The notes: generated by a model not told the origin, from the letters alone. DNA of 64,000 bases from Coix lacryma-jobi var. lacryma-jobi (GCA_009763385.1 CM019823.1:47323528-47387527), one strand, 5' to 3'; counted from the first letter of the stretch, positions 53,894 through 64,000 are shown. Numbers and translations are program-made.

Positions 53894-56509
53894 CTAAAAG
53901 AGGAAACACACACCAAGCTCACCCCTCAACCGATTAAAGGTTGATTCGTACAAAGGCTTGGTGAAAATATCAGCCAACTGATGATGAGTATCGACATGGC
54001 GAAGGTCGATATCACCTTTCTCTTGGTGATCTCGCAGAAAATGAAAGCGCACATCAATATGTTTGGTCTTCGAGTGAAGCACGGGGTTCATAGCAACGCT
54101 AATAGCACTCGTGATGTCACAAAGCAAAGGCACGCGAGAAAAGCTCAGACCAAAATCACGTAAAGTGGCCATCATCCAAAGCAACTGGGAACAGCAGCTA
54201 GCCGCAGCAACATATTCAGCCTCTGTGGTAGACTGAGCGACACTAGACTGCTTGCGAGAAGACCATGAAACAAGAGAAGAACCAATAAACTGGCAAGTCC
54301 CAGAAGTGGACTTGCACTCAATACGACAACCAGCAAAATCGGCATTGGAATAACCGCAAAGGGAGAGGGTGGAGGAAGCAGAATACCAAATCCCGAACTC
54401 AGGTGTGAAACGAAGGTACCTGAAAATGTGCTTCACCACCTGATGATGAGAAGTGCATGGCGACGCCTGAAAGCGCGCACACAGACACACCGTGAACTGG
54501 ATGTCCGGGTGTGTCGCCGTCAGGTAGAGCAGCGACCCGATCATGCTTCGGTACTCCTTCTGGTCCACAGCTTCTCCATCCTTGCCCGCATCCAGGGCCG
54601 TCGTGGTCGACATGGGTGTTGGAAGAGGCTTGGCCTCACCCATATCGAACCTCTTCAGCAAGTCCTTGGTGTACTTGCCCTGGTGCACAAACGTCCCCTC
54701 TCGGGATTGCTTAATTTGCAAACCGAGAAAGAATGTCAACTCGCCCATCATGCTCATCTCGAACTCCCTGCTCATAGTATCTGCAAACTTGGCAACCAAA
54801 GCGTGAGAAGAACCACCGAAAATGATATCATCCACGTAAATCTGGACCAAGAGAGTGTCTTTGCCTTGCTTGAGGAGAAAGAGCGTTTTATCCACACATC
54901 CCATTTTAACACCCTTAGCAAGCAAAAAGGTTTTCAACCTATCATACCAGGCTCTAGGGGCTTGGTTCAAACCATATAAAGCTTTGTGGAGTTTGAAAAC
55001 ATGGTTCGGAAACTTGGGATTTTCAAAACCGGGGGGTTGCTCAACATAAACTTCCTCTTCTATGTAGCCGTTTAAGAAGGCACTCTTGACATCCATTTGA
55101 AAAAGTTCGAAACCTTTGGATGCAGCAAAAGCCAAGAGTATCCTAATAGCCTCCAAACGAGCTGCAGGAGCAAAAGTCTCCTCGTAGTCTATCCCCTCTT
55201 TCTGACTATAACCCTTGGCCACAATTCTCGCTTTGTTCCTCACAATTTGGCCATCCTCTCCTTGTTTGTTTTTGAAAACCCATTTTGTCCCAATAGGATT
55301 ACAGTCTGGAGGAGGTGGAACTAAAACCCAAACCCGATTTCGCTCAAAATTCTCTAGCTCCTCATGCATGGCATTGACCCAATCCGGATCCGTCAAAGCG
55401 TGTCCAACATCTCGGGGTTCAAAATCAGCAACAAAAGCAGAATGAGCCAAGTGAGAAATGTGCTGTGACCTGGACCGAGTGACACGTTCGTCGATGTTGC
55501 CGATCATCTGCTGAGGGGGGGGTTGGCGCTGGATGTGACGTGGCGCCTCCCGAGAGGAAGTGACCTCTCCCTCAACAGCAGCTGGTGCCTCCCCGGGTAC
55601 AAAAGGTACCGCTCGAGGTGGCGGATCCCACGGCCCCCAAGACAAAGAAGTGTCGGGGCCATGTGTCGTCGTAGAAGCCGCTCATTGCGGCACAGCAGGT
55701 GGAGGGGGTGCTGGATCATCCATACCTTCAGCACCCTCATCCTCGTCATCAAAAAGAGGCTCACCGACCTCATGATCACCTGCACGCTCAAAACGAGAAG
55801 AAGAACAAACCATGGTCTCGTCGAAGGTGACATCGGATGTCTCCATGACTCGGTTAGTATCAAGGTTAAGTACACGATATGCTCGAGTGTGAGTGCCATA
55901 ACCCAAAAATACACCGTTAGAAGAACGAGACTCAAATTTGTCCAGGTTGCCTTTCTTCAATATAAAACAGTGGCAACCGAAGACTCTAAAATAACTCACC
56001 ATGGGCGGTCTACCAAAACGCAACTCATAAGAAGTCTTTTTCAGAAAGGCTCTCAGAAAAATGCGATTTGAAATGTAGCATGCAGTGTTCATAGCCTCAG
56101 CCCAATATCGCCTAGGAGTCCTATGCTCATCGAGCATCGTCCTGGCCATCTCTACAAGGGTCCGATTCTTCCTCTCTACAACACCATTCTGAGGCGGTGT
56201 GTAGGGGGAAGAAAACTGATGCTCCAAACCCAAAGAGTTACAAAACTTCTCAAAATCTGAATTATTGAATTCGGAACCATTATCACTTCTAATAGCTCGC
56301 ATCGAGTTCATAGGGAACTCGTTCTGAAGATGCAAAATCAGATTGCGAGCAAAGGAGAAAGTCTCGGCCTTCTCAGTCAAAAAGAAGACCCACGAATATC
56401 TCGAAAAATCGTCAACAACGACCAAAACATACCACTTACCCCCAACCGAGCTCACCCGAGCCGGACCAACGAGGTCCATGTGTAAAAGCTCTCCAGGGCG
56501 CTGTGTCAT
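53894..56509 (-). pseudogene. pol: Copia C pol: integrase core, reverse transcriptase, RNase H, one in-frame stop
   Basis: One continuous frame from the insertion border at 56509 to the stop at 53894. The integrase core has MDLVGPAR, RSDNGSEF and PQNGVVERKN (the D, D, E residues), ending with YRVLNLDTNRVMETSDV. An in-frame TGA at 55682-55684 falls in the Pro-rich linker. Reverse transcriptase follows with WVNAMHEELENFERNRVW, ARIVAKGYSQKEGIDYEE, QMDVKSAFLNGYIEEEV and intact YVDDIIFGG, then RNase H with SSRKQSSVAQSTTEAEYVAA and DIFTKPLYESTFNRLRGELG. The N-terminal part (Gag, protease, zinc domain) is removed from view by element D. Apart from the TGA the enzymes look competent. Confidence 0.92.
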
Positions 56510-58490
56510 TGTTGGTAGTTCTTAACTTCACTAAAGATAGAGCTAGGCACTATCCCTGGTATAACGGCCCAGAAATGCTTGTTGGCACTTGCTAACATTG
56601 TTACTAGGAGTAGACTATGGAGTCTATTCCCGGCAACGGTGTCAGAAGTGCTTGAAGCAAGTCCAGTCACTATACCTAAAGGAGTGAAACTAAAGCAGCT
56701 ATCTACTAATGCCAAGCAGGGTTGTCAATCCCAACACTAGTAGGAGCTAGCTAGAGTGAATGCAATCTACCAGGAGGAGATTCTGCAAGCGCACAGAACT
56801 ATCATAGTAGCACTTCGCCTGGGAGTACCAGGTGTCGATTTATTTGATCCCAAGGGAAGGCTAGGGTGGTGTAAGAGTTGAGTCAAGGAGGGGATGAGAG
56901 TCGAAGAAAAGAGAAAAGAGAAAAGGGGAGAAGGGAAGATGAAAGGCTAGAAAGAATATGTGGGTGGATAGGTAAGGATGAAATGGATGGCTAAGGTAAG
57001 GTGGATAACTAGATAGATAGATAGATAGATGGGTAACTAAGGATAACTAAAGGTAACTAAGATAACTAAGATAACTAACTAGTCCTAGTAACTAGTTCTA
57101 GGTAACCACTAAGCAAGATAACTACGAAGCAAGAATGCTATGAAGCAGGGCAGGCAAAAGACAATAAAGTAACTAAGTTGAGTATAGTTTTAATCCTATC
57201 TTGTCAAGTATCGAGGCGTACTAGCCTTTACCACTTACTTAGGTTGAACGCTAGCACAACGAGCCTTACTGTTAAACTGGGCCAACTACGTGGTGGAATT
57301 CAAGGCGCACAAGGCTGTCACCACCTGCTTGCTACCACAGCTATCCGGGGGTCCAGCCGTATCTGAAGGTAAGTCTATAACTAAGCACCACGCTTAACTA
57401 TATTCTAACTATCTCTACCCTAGCTTTGAATAGAGACACCCTTGCGGACGTCAGAGCAAACACTTGACTTAATAAGATAAACACTAAACTAACTAAGCAA
57501 CCTATTGGCAAAGATCAAACACTAAGCTCACTAGAGATTAACTACTATGGCTAAGTGAATTGAACTGTAGGATAGCTAGGCACTCAAGCAATCAATCAAG
57601 TATACCACTCAATACTGATAAGTAGAGTAAAGTAATACTTGAAATGATAAAATAGAATAAAGTAAAGTGCTTGAGTAACAAGAGCAAACCTGAACTGGAG
57701 ATGAAGGAAGACTCTTCCCAGCTCTAGAGCCGATCACTCGCACGCCTCTGCTCTTGAGCTAAGCCTTGAGCAGCGCTACCGCGAGGGCGAAGATGCCTTG
57801 CTCAACTAGCTACCTACTTGCCTAAGCTCTCTGAGCTTCTAACCTACTCTCACTTCTCTTGCTTGGAGTTGCTTTGCTTGGAATGGTACGAATGGAGAGG
57901 TGCCTCCAGGGGGGTATTTATAGCTTGAGGAGTGAGGGGGGTTCTTATAGGGGGCAGCCCACCCGACCTAGGGTTAGGTCAGGTGGCGGGCGCCACTCCC
58001 CACTGGCGGCCGCCAGGGCACTGGCCTTTGGATGAACCGCATCTGCATCAACGGCATCCAGGAGGTTGTCCGAGGTGGTTTGGAGGTCGGTTGCATGTCC
58101 TAGCAACCGCCCATCAGCCTTGATCCGCGTCACTTCATCCTGAGCCGTGCGATGCCACTGACCTAGTGACCAAGGGCCAAGATTTGGCCCTGGGGAGGTC
58201 ACACGGATCGGTGACGTGGTAGGGGGGTGAAGTGGGGCCAACCCAAGTGGCGGGCGCCACTTGTAGCTGGCGGGCGCCACCCCTCTTAGGCCCATTTGGG
58301 CCCTGCTGAGTAGGCTCGGCTCCTGGTAGGTCCAAATGTCCAAATTTGGCTCAAATCCTGCATTCAAATAAAATTCTATGGACATGTGGAATTCGGTTAG
58401 TTTGAAACCTATTTGACTACATTCATGCCTTTTTGGTGGACTTTAGGGTCAAATGTTGACGGTAAAACAGGTGTTTAAGGACCGTCAACA
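56510..58490 (-). repeat. Element D 3' LTR (1981 bp)
   Basis: The plus strand begins TGTTGGTAGTTC and ends ACCGTCAACA. It has a short duplicated AGAAATGCTTGTTGGC-like piece near 56572 that the right LTR lacks, a GATA microsatellite near 57013-57030, and a terminal hairpin TGTTGACGGT (58454) with ACCGTCAACA (58481). Confidence 0.9.
57915..57922 (-). promoter_or_regulatory. Putative TATA box, element D 3' LTR
   Basis: The minus strand reads CTATAAATACCCCCC. It is conserved in the 5' LTR at 63698-63705 and in element E at 49144-49151. Transcription would run toward lower coordinates. Confidence 0.5.
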
Positions 58491-58504
58491 AACTCCCCCA
58501 AGCT
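58491..58504 (-). promoter_or_regulatory. Element D polypurine tract
   Basis: The minus strand reads AGCTTGGGGGAGTT directly at the LTR start TGTTGAC. Confidence 0.85.
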
Positions 58505-59044
58505 AAACTGTTGCTCGTCCTCGAGCAATAATGCGGTTTAAGCATTGAGCATGAAATAGATAGCAAAATTAAGATGTATGCAAGTGCATATTGTATAGTA
58601 AGAAGTAACTTAGCATATATCATTAATCATAGCAATGTGGGGCTTATAGCTTTTCACTTCAAACATGCAAGAGTGAAATAAAGTAGTAGATAGGAAACTT
58701 TATCTGCTTAGGGATTGACTAGGATTCTATCTGGAGGTTTTTCAAAGTTTTCAAAGATAACAACTTGCTTAAGTCCTCCTAGATCACTCAATCACTCAAT
58801 GGTGTTTAAATCCTCACTTAGGCCAAAATGTAGCCTCTCCTATTTCTAAAGAATGATATGTGGAGTTATAGGTAGGCTAAGAACCATGAGCAAATGCCTG
58901 ATGTTATTGCTAAGCTAGACACTCAGATCATAAGGAGCAGCAAATCATAAAAATCGATCAAGATGTGCATGTGTGGTTATGTGGAAGTGTATGGAGAGAC
59001 ATTTATAATCCTTCCTAATTGGTTTCTGGGGTCTAGGCTAATAT

Positions 59045-59080
<36 letters not shown>

Positions 59081-60252
59081 GGATACATAGTGAGTAGACA
59101 AAAGATGTGTCCTCACATTTTCTTAGGACATAGTCCTCTTTTGAGCTACTTTGCTCATTTTTTTGGATACAGTGTGAGTGGACAAAAATGTGTCCTCACA
59201 TTTTCTAGGACATAGTCCTCTTTTGAGCTACTTTGCTCAATAGCTTTCTCTCTCTCTCTCTCTTTTTTAGCTCTAGAATTCCCCAGATTATCTATAGGAA
59301 AGGATTTTTGAAATGAATAGGGAAAGGGAGAGAAATGCTTATTCCCAGTGTAGGAATAAGCATAAGGCTAGCAATGGGATGTTTGGCAGGGTATTGCATA
59401 TCTCCAGTGTAGAGAATAAGCAATTATTTGGTGGTTGCAAACTTCCAAAGTGGATAGTAAGCAATTTATGGTGGGTGTACGTGAATCTTGATTCAAAAGA
59501 TATGATAAGCTTCTCTACTAAGATCTATGAGGTCTAACAAAGCTCAACACAAACAAAGCTCTATGTGGTTTTGACTAATGACTAGCAAATATTTGGCTGG
59601 TGGTGGGATGGGATAAAATCTAGGAGGAACTTTTAGCAAGGTTTTCATAATTTTTAAAAGAAATCCTCCAGATTAGGTCCTAATTTCACTTTAGCAAGTT
59701 TAAAGAATTACTCCATTTCTTACTTACTTTACTCACTAAGCATGATTTCAGTTTAAGCATGTGCAACCCACAAAAGCTACAACTTAGATAAGACTAGTTA
59801 TTCAAACCATAGCAATAGCATTTGCATGACATATTTCAAATCTTATTCAGGTTTCAACTTGTTTAGGCAGATTTTATCAATATTATTCATGGAATGGATA
59901 CTTAGGCAAGCATATGACATTCAAAAGATATAAAATTTAAGAACTGAATGTAAAGGGTAGGCTTGAGACATACCTTATTGGAGCGGGAGTCTCCCCCAAG
60001 CTGGCTTCTTGCTTGGTGAAGGTCCTTCTTCTTCTCAGTCGGAGCTCTTGTTCTCATTTTATTAAAAGGGAAACTATCTAATGTTGTGAAAAGGGAAACT
60101 ATCCTATGATATTATTCTAACTAAGTTAACATATACCTATGCATATAACTAATGATAACTGATTTTTTTTTAGTTGCATGCATGGCATATGTTATTTATT
60201 TGAAAAGGGAAATATGAAGGGAAAGAAAAAAAAATAAAAATAAAACCATACC
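58505..60252 (-). other. Element D non-coding region between gag-protease and 3' LTR
   Basis: About 1.75 kb where reverse transcriptase and integrase would be expected in an autonomous element. No such motif in any frame. It holds a CT microsatellite (59049-59076), a second CT run near 59247-59265, a two-copy tandem repeat (59079-59240), three loose repeats of CCAGTGTAG..AATAAGC near 59344-59470, and an internal purine tract (AGCTTGGGGGAGAC on the minus strand) near 59990-60003. Confidence 0.75.
59079..59240. repeat. Two-copy tandem repeat of about 80 bp
   Basis: Two units each contain TTTTTGGATACA, TGTGTCCTCACATTTTCT, AGGACATAGTCCTCTTTTGA and GCTACTTTGCTCA. Within each unit, GTCCTCACATTTTC followed by AGGACATAGTCCTC gives short inverted repeats (AGGAC/GTCCT). 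It is bounded by CT microsatellites. Confidence 0.75.
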
Positions 60253-62127
60253 TTAGGTCCATGGAGTTTCATCCTTATCGGGTGGATCTTCTTCCTTGGG
60301 CACTTCTTCTCTTGGTACTCCATCTGGTTCTTCTTCTTTTGGCACCTCTCCTTTGTTATGTGAATCACACAACTTAGGAGGAGGTGGTTGTTTCTTTCTG
60401 TTCCACCTTGTTCCTGGGCGCCTCATCTTGGTATGAACGGGCTTTGCTACCTGCATGTTAGCGGCATATGCGGGACCACGGGAGAAGGAGAACATTTCCT
60501 TCCTCCCTCCTAATGTCATTTGAATTTTACCACTCCCGACATATATGCAAGCATTAACAGTATTCAAGAAGGGTCTACCTAAGATTAAAGGCACATCTTT
60601 CATATTTCCCATATCTAGTATTATGAAATCAGCAGGGACATAGAAGCCTCTAATATGAACAGGTAAATCATTTACTATTCCTTCTACATAGCAAGTGGAT
60701 TGATCAGCTAGCACAACATAGGCAGATGTGGATGACATGGGTGGAAAGAATGAGTTTTCATAAAAATCTTTAGATAGAATGTTCACACTCGATCCTAAAT
60801 CACACATGGCATTTTTAAAGACTTCACCAAAGATTGAGCATCTAATTATGGGACTACCAGGATCACCCTTTTTAACAGTCATGGTTTGATCTTCATAAGA
60901 GTTAAAATATTTTATTTCAACCATATTAGCAGTTTCCATGTCAGGTTTAGCAGGAATTTTGCCAGATTCAAAAGATGGTATGAGAGCAGCAAGTTGAGCT
61001 AATTGGGTTTCTAACATCTTATTAAAGCTAAGTTGATTTTTCAGAGCAGATGAGAAATCTTCCAATTTAGCATTTATATTCTCAAGAATTTTATCATTCG
61101 CCATTAATTTCTTATTAAAAAATTCAGTAGTTTTACCTTGTGAGTAAACTAAATTCTTTAAGAACGAGAAATTATCAGAATTATGAAAATTAGAGCGAGG
61201 GAATGAATTGTTACCTTGAGAGTTGGAGTGCTGATTCCATCCTTGATTTGGTTGACGGAAACCGTTGTTGTTGTTGATGAAGTTCAAATCTTCATGTATC
61301 TCGGGGCAGTGGTTCCCAGAATGTCCGGTTTCTCCACAGACTTCACAAGTCATGTAAGATTCCAGAGATTGGACACTCTCTTGTTGGTTCATCTTCTCAC
61401 AGCTGTCCAGCTTCTTTGCCAGCAGATCCATCTTGGCCACGATCATGTTGGCTTCCTTAAGGGAATGCATACCTCGCTTACGGGGCTGCAGCCTTTCGTC
61501 ATTCCATCCTTGGTTTGACACCATCTTCTCTATGAGAGCCTTAGTATATGCAACTTTCAAAGAAAAGAATGCACCGCCGGCGGTGGCATCCAAATGGCTT
61601 CTAGAGAGAGGGGTTAGGCCTTGGTAGAAGTTCTGGATCAAGAGCCAGTCCTCCATACCATGGTGCGGACAAGCAGCGACGTACTCTTGCATTCTCTCCC
61701 AAGCCTCGGGAATAGATTCCTCGGCTTGTTGCGTAAAGCTAGAGATTTTGTTGTGAAGAGCATTCGTCTTGCCCATCGGAAAGAATTTAGCGAGAAAAGC
61801 ATTGGAACATTTGTCCCATGTGTCTACAGCGTTGCGATCGGTATAGAACCATTGCTTCGCTTTTCCTAGCAAAGAGAAAGGAAAGAGACGAAGACGGATG
61901 GCTTCTTGGGTTATCCCCTTAATGGTGAAGGTGCCGCAAATCTCCAAGAATTGTTGGAGGTGAGCATTGGCATCCTCATGAGCTTTGCCACAGAACGGGC
62001 TAGCTTGGACCATCGTGATCAGAGCCGGTTTTAACTCAAAATTGAGGTTGGCATCGATCACGTCTGGTCCCGTCGCTATATTAGCGGCAGAAGGAAAAGA
62101 GAATTCACGAATGGCTTTGTTGGCCAT
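60253..62127 (-). CDS. gag: Element D Gag-protease, 624 residues, intact
   Basis: The start is chosen at 62127 (MANKAIREFSF), because the in-frame upstream codons run into the primer site and LTR. Residues about 20-180 are Gag: NFELKPALITMVQASPFCG, FPFSLLGKAKQWFYTD, FLAKFFPMGKTNALHNKI, EAWERMQEYVAACPHHG and FYQGLTPLSRSHLDATAGG. A CCHC knuckle CEVCGETGHSGNHC lies at about 262-275, then Asn/Gln-rich linker and SALKNQLSFNKMLETQLAQL. The protease has CDLGSSVNIL (about 440), LADQSTCYVEG, FIILDMGNMKDVPLILGRPFL (about 505) and GSGKIQMTLGG. The tail is basic, then Glu/Pro-rich. Gag packages element RNA and the protease cuts Gag. No frameshift or stop interrupts it. Confidence 0.93.
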   Translation of the reverse strand: MANKAIREFSFPSAANIATGPDVIDANLNFELKPALITMVQASPFCGKAHEDANAHLQQFLEICGTFTIKGITQEAIRLRLFPFSLLGKAKQWFYTDRNAVDTWDKCSNAFLAKFFPMGKTNALHNKISSFTQQAEESIPEAWERMQEYVAACPHHGMEDWLLIQNFYQGLTPLSRSHLDATAGGAFFSLKVAYTKALIEKMVSNQGWNDERLQPRKRGMHSLKEANMIVAKMDLLAKKLDSCEKMNQQESVQSLESYMTCEVCGETGHSGNHCPEIHEDLNFINNNNGFRQPNQGWNQHSNSQGNNSFPRSNFHNSDNFSFLKNLVYSQGKTTEFFNKKLMANDKILENINAKLEDFSSALKNQLSFNKMLETQLAQLAALIPSFESGKIPAKPDMETANMVEIKYFNSYEDQTMTVKKGDPGSPIIRCSIFGEVFKNAMCDLGSSVNILSKDFYENSFFPPMSSTSAYVVLADQSTCYVEGIVNDLPVHIRGFYVPADFIILDMGNMKDVPLILGRPFLNTVNACIYVGSGKIQMTLGGRKEMFSFSRGPAYAANMQVAKPVHTKMRRPGTRWNRKKQPPPPKLCDSHNKGEVPKEEEPDGVPREEVPKEEDPPDKDETPWT

Positions 62128-62288
62128 CGCAAAGATAGAACGAGATAAGAAAGAAAGAAGTTGAAAAAGATGAAGGAAAAAGATAAGAAGAGTCAAAGAA
62201 AGAAAGAATGGGGTAGGATGGGATTCGCTAAGCGGGAGCTTAAGCGAAGATAAATTCGACACAGACTCAACCGATACACCGATTGCCT

Positions 62289-62306
62289 TCCCCGGCAACG
62301 GCGCCA
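62289..62306 (-). promoter_or_regulatory. Element D primer-binding site (tRNA-Asp type)
   Basis: The minus strand reads TGGCGCCGTTGCCGGGGA, the characteristic Athila primer site complementary to tRNA-Asp, 8 bp after the LTR end. Confidence 0.88.
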
Positions 62307-62314
62307 GAAATGCT

Positions 62315-64000
62315 TGTTGGTAGTTCTTAACTTCACTAAAGATAGAGCTAGGCACTATCCCTAGTAATGGCCCGCACTTGCTAACGTTGTTACTAGGAGT
62401 AGACTATGGAGTCTATTCGCGGCAACGGTGTCAGAAGTGCTTGAAGCAAGTCCAGTCACTATACCTAAAGGAGTGAAGCTAAAGCAGCTATCTACTAATG
62501 CCAAGCAGGGTTGTCAATCCCAACACTAGTAGGAGCTAGCTAGAGTGAATGCAATCTACCAGGAGGAGATTCTGCAAGCGCACAGAACTATCATAGTAGC
62601 ACTTCGCCTGGGAGTACCAGGTGTCGATTTATTTGATCCCAAGGGAAGGCTAGGGTGGTGTAAGAGTTGAGTCAAGGAGGGGATGAGAGTCGAAGAAAAG
62701 AGAAAAGGGGAGAAGGGAAGATGAAAGGCTAGAAAGAATATGTGGGTGGATAGGTAAGGATGAAATAGATGGCTAAGGTAAGGTGGATAACTGGATAGAT
62801 AGATAGATAGATGGGTAACTAAGGATAACTAAAGGTAACTAAGATAACTAAGATAACTAACTAGTCCTAGTAACTAGTTCTAGGTAACCACTAAGCAAGA
62901 TAACTACGAAGCAAGAATGCTACGAAGCAGGGCAGGCAAAAGACAATAAAGTAACTAAGTTGAGTATAGTTTTAATCCTATCTTGTCAAGTATCGAGGCG
63001 TACTAGCCTTTACCACTTACTTAGGTTGAACGCTAGCACAACAAGCCTTACTGTTAAACTGGGCCAACTACGTGGTGGAATTCAAGGCGCACAGGGCTGT
63101 CACCACCTGCTTGCTACCACAGCTATCCGGGGGTCCAGCCGTATCTGAAGGTAAGTCTATAACTAAGCACCACGCTTAACTATATTCTAACTATCTCTAC
63201 CCTAGCTTTGAATAGAGACACCCTTGCGGACGTCAGAGCAAACACTTGACTTAATAAGATAAACACTAAACTAACTAAGCAACCTATTGGCAAAGATCAA
63301 ACACTAAGCTCACTAGAGATTAACTACTATGGCTAAGTGAATTGAATTGTAGGATAGCTAGGCACTCAAGCAATCAATCAAGTATACCACTCAATACTGA
63401 TAAGTAGAGTAAAGTAATACTTGAAATGATAAAATAGAATAAAGTAAAGTGCTTGAGTAACAAGAGCAAAACCTGAACTGGAGATGAAGGAAGACTCTTC
63501 CCAGCTCCAGAGCCGATCACTCGCACGCCTCTGCTCTTGAGCTAAGCCTTGAGCAGCGCTACCGCGAGGGCGAAGATGCCTTGCTCAACTAGCTACCTAC
63601 TTGCCTAAGCTCTCTGAGCTTCTAACCTACTCTCACTTCTCTTGCTTGGAGTTGCTTTGCTTGGAATGGTACGAATGGAGAGGTGCCTCCAGGGGGGTAT
63701 TTATAGCTTGAGGAGTGAGGGGGGTTCTTATAGGGGGCAGCCCACCCTACCTAGGGTTAGGTCAGGTGGCGGGCGCCACTCCCCACTGGCGGCCGCCAGG
63801 GCACTGGCCGTTGGTTGAACCGCCTCTGCATCAACGACATCGAGGAGGCTGTCCGAGGCGGTTTGGAGGTCGGTTGCATGTCCTAGCAACCGCCCATCAG
63901 CCTTGATCCGCGTCACTTCATCCTGAGCCGTCCGATGCCACTGACCAAGTGACCAAGGGCCAAGATTTGGCCCTGGGGAGGTCACACGGATCGGTGACGT
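62315..64000 (-). repeat. Element D 5' LTR, cut by the window edge
   Basis: 1686 bp of the roughly 1981-bp LTR, nearly identical to 56510 onward. A TATA box (minus) lies at 63698-63705. Visible differences from the 3' LTR are a small deletion near 62370, a shorter GAGAAAA run near 62695 and a few substitutions. The outer end and target duplication lie beyond 64000. Confidence 0.9.

Larger units (their letters stand above)
50138..56509 (-). mobile_element. Sirevirus-like Copia element C, 3' half
   Basis: Minus strand. The 3' LTR is 50138-52208 (TGCGGATAC..GGTCCTTCA on the minus strand), then a non-coding region with repeated polypurine tracts (52209-53893), then pol from RNase H back to integrase (53894-56509). 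It is cut at 56510 by element D; its 5' part should lie beyond the window. Pol is intact except for one in-frame stop, much better preserved than in B. A 5-bp target duplication cannot be checked; the left flank is CCACC. Confidence 0.9.
56510..64000 (-). mobile_element. Athila-like element D, gag-protease only, runs off the window
   Basis: Minus strand, inserted in C's integrase. The 3' LTR is 56510-58490, the polypurine tract AGCTTGGGGGAGTT is at 58491-58504, the gag-protease frame is 60253-62127, the primer site is 62289-62306 and the 5' LTR runs from 62315 past the end. The 3824-bp internal region has no reverse transcriptase, RNase H or integrase. The two LTRs are very similar where comparable, and the coding frame is open, so it is young. 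It fits the description of non-autonomous elements that retain only Gag (TR-GAG type), here with protease. It must borrow reverse transcriptase and integrase. The left flank is GTCAT; the other copy should be beyond 64000. Confidence 0.88.

Overview
This window looks like a heterochromatic stretch of a plant chromosome, most likely a grass. The evidence is a stack of plant-type LTR retrotransposons (Sirevirus-like Copia, Tat-like and Athila-like Ty3/gypsy, a LARD-like element with 5-kb LTRs, and a Cassandra TRIM). The GC-rich coding style of the Tat-like element also fits Poaceae. I found no host gene, no tRNA or rRNA gene, and no bacterial feature. Every base I could assign belongs to an LTR element.

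Layout, left to right. (1) 1-1523 and 28948-29925 are the two halves of an old Athila-like element (A, + strand) with a decayed gag-protease region carrying two tandem retropepsin-like domains. (2) A is split at target site GGTAA by a minus-strand LARD-like element, 1524-28947, with LTRs of about 5.2 kb and a 5.1-kb internal region without coding capacity. (3) The right LARD LTR is split at target site ATGAT by a + strand Sirevirus-like Copia element (B, 14792-26594) with 2.07-kb LTRs and frameshifted gag-pol. (4) 29926-30690 is a minus-strand Cassandra TRIM whose two 280-bp LTRs carry a 5S-rRNA-derived domain. It sits at a break: its flanks belong to different elements and show no target-site duplication. 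(5) 30691-31699 (minus) and 31700-32662 (plus) are two head-to-head Sirevirus fragments. (6) 32663-50081 is a minus-strand Athila-like fragment (E). Its LTR is split by a complete 15.1-kb Tat-like element, 33328-48431, with gag-pol on the minus strand and an antisense, intron-containing gene with its own TATA box on the plus strand. (7) 50082-50137 is a stub of an oppositely oriented Athila-like LTR, cut by Sirevirus C (minus, 50138 onward). (8) C is cut in its integrase by an Athila-like element D (minus, 56510 to beyond the window). D keeps an open 624-codon gag-protease frame but has no reverse transcriptase or integrase.

Function. Elements with their own pol (Sireviruses, Tat-like) would supply enzymes. 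The LARD, Cassandra and D carry only replication signals (LTR, primer-binding site, polypurine tract), plus Gag-protease in D, and would depend on partners. Boundaries are supported by TG..CA ends, adjoining primer-binding sites and polypurine tracts, and target-site duplications where both ends are visible.

The most unusual material is non-coding. Sirevirus LTRs carry arrays of 22-24-nt palindromes whose stems differ between units but stay self-complementary. Sirevirus 3' untranslated regions carry 42-44-nt hairpin units that show the same covariation, interleaved with copies of the LTR/primer-site junction and repeated polypurine tracts. Athila-like LTR ends carry a covarying 10-bp terminal hairpin. 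Many frameshifts are single-base indels, so some pseudogene calls could reflect sequencing error.
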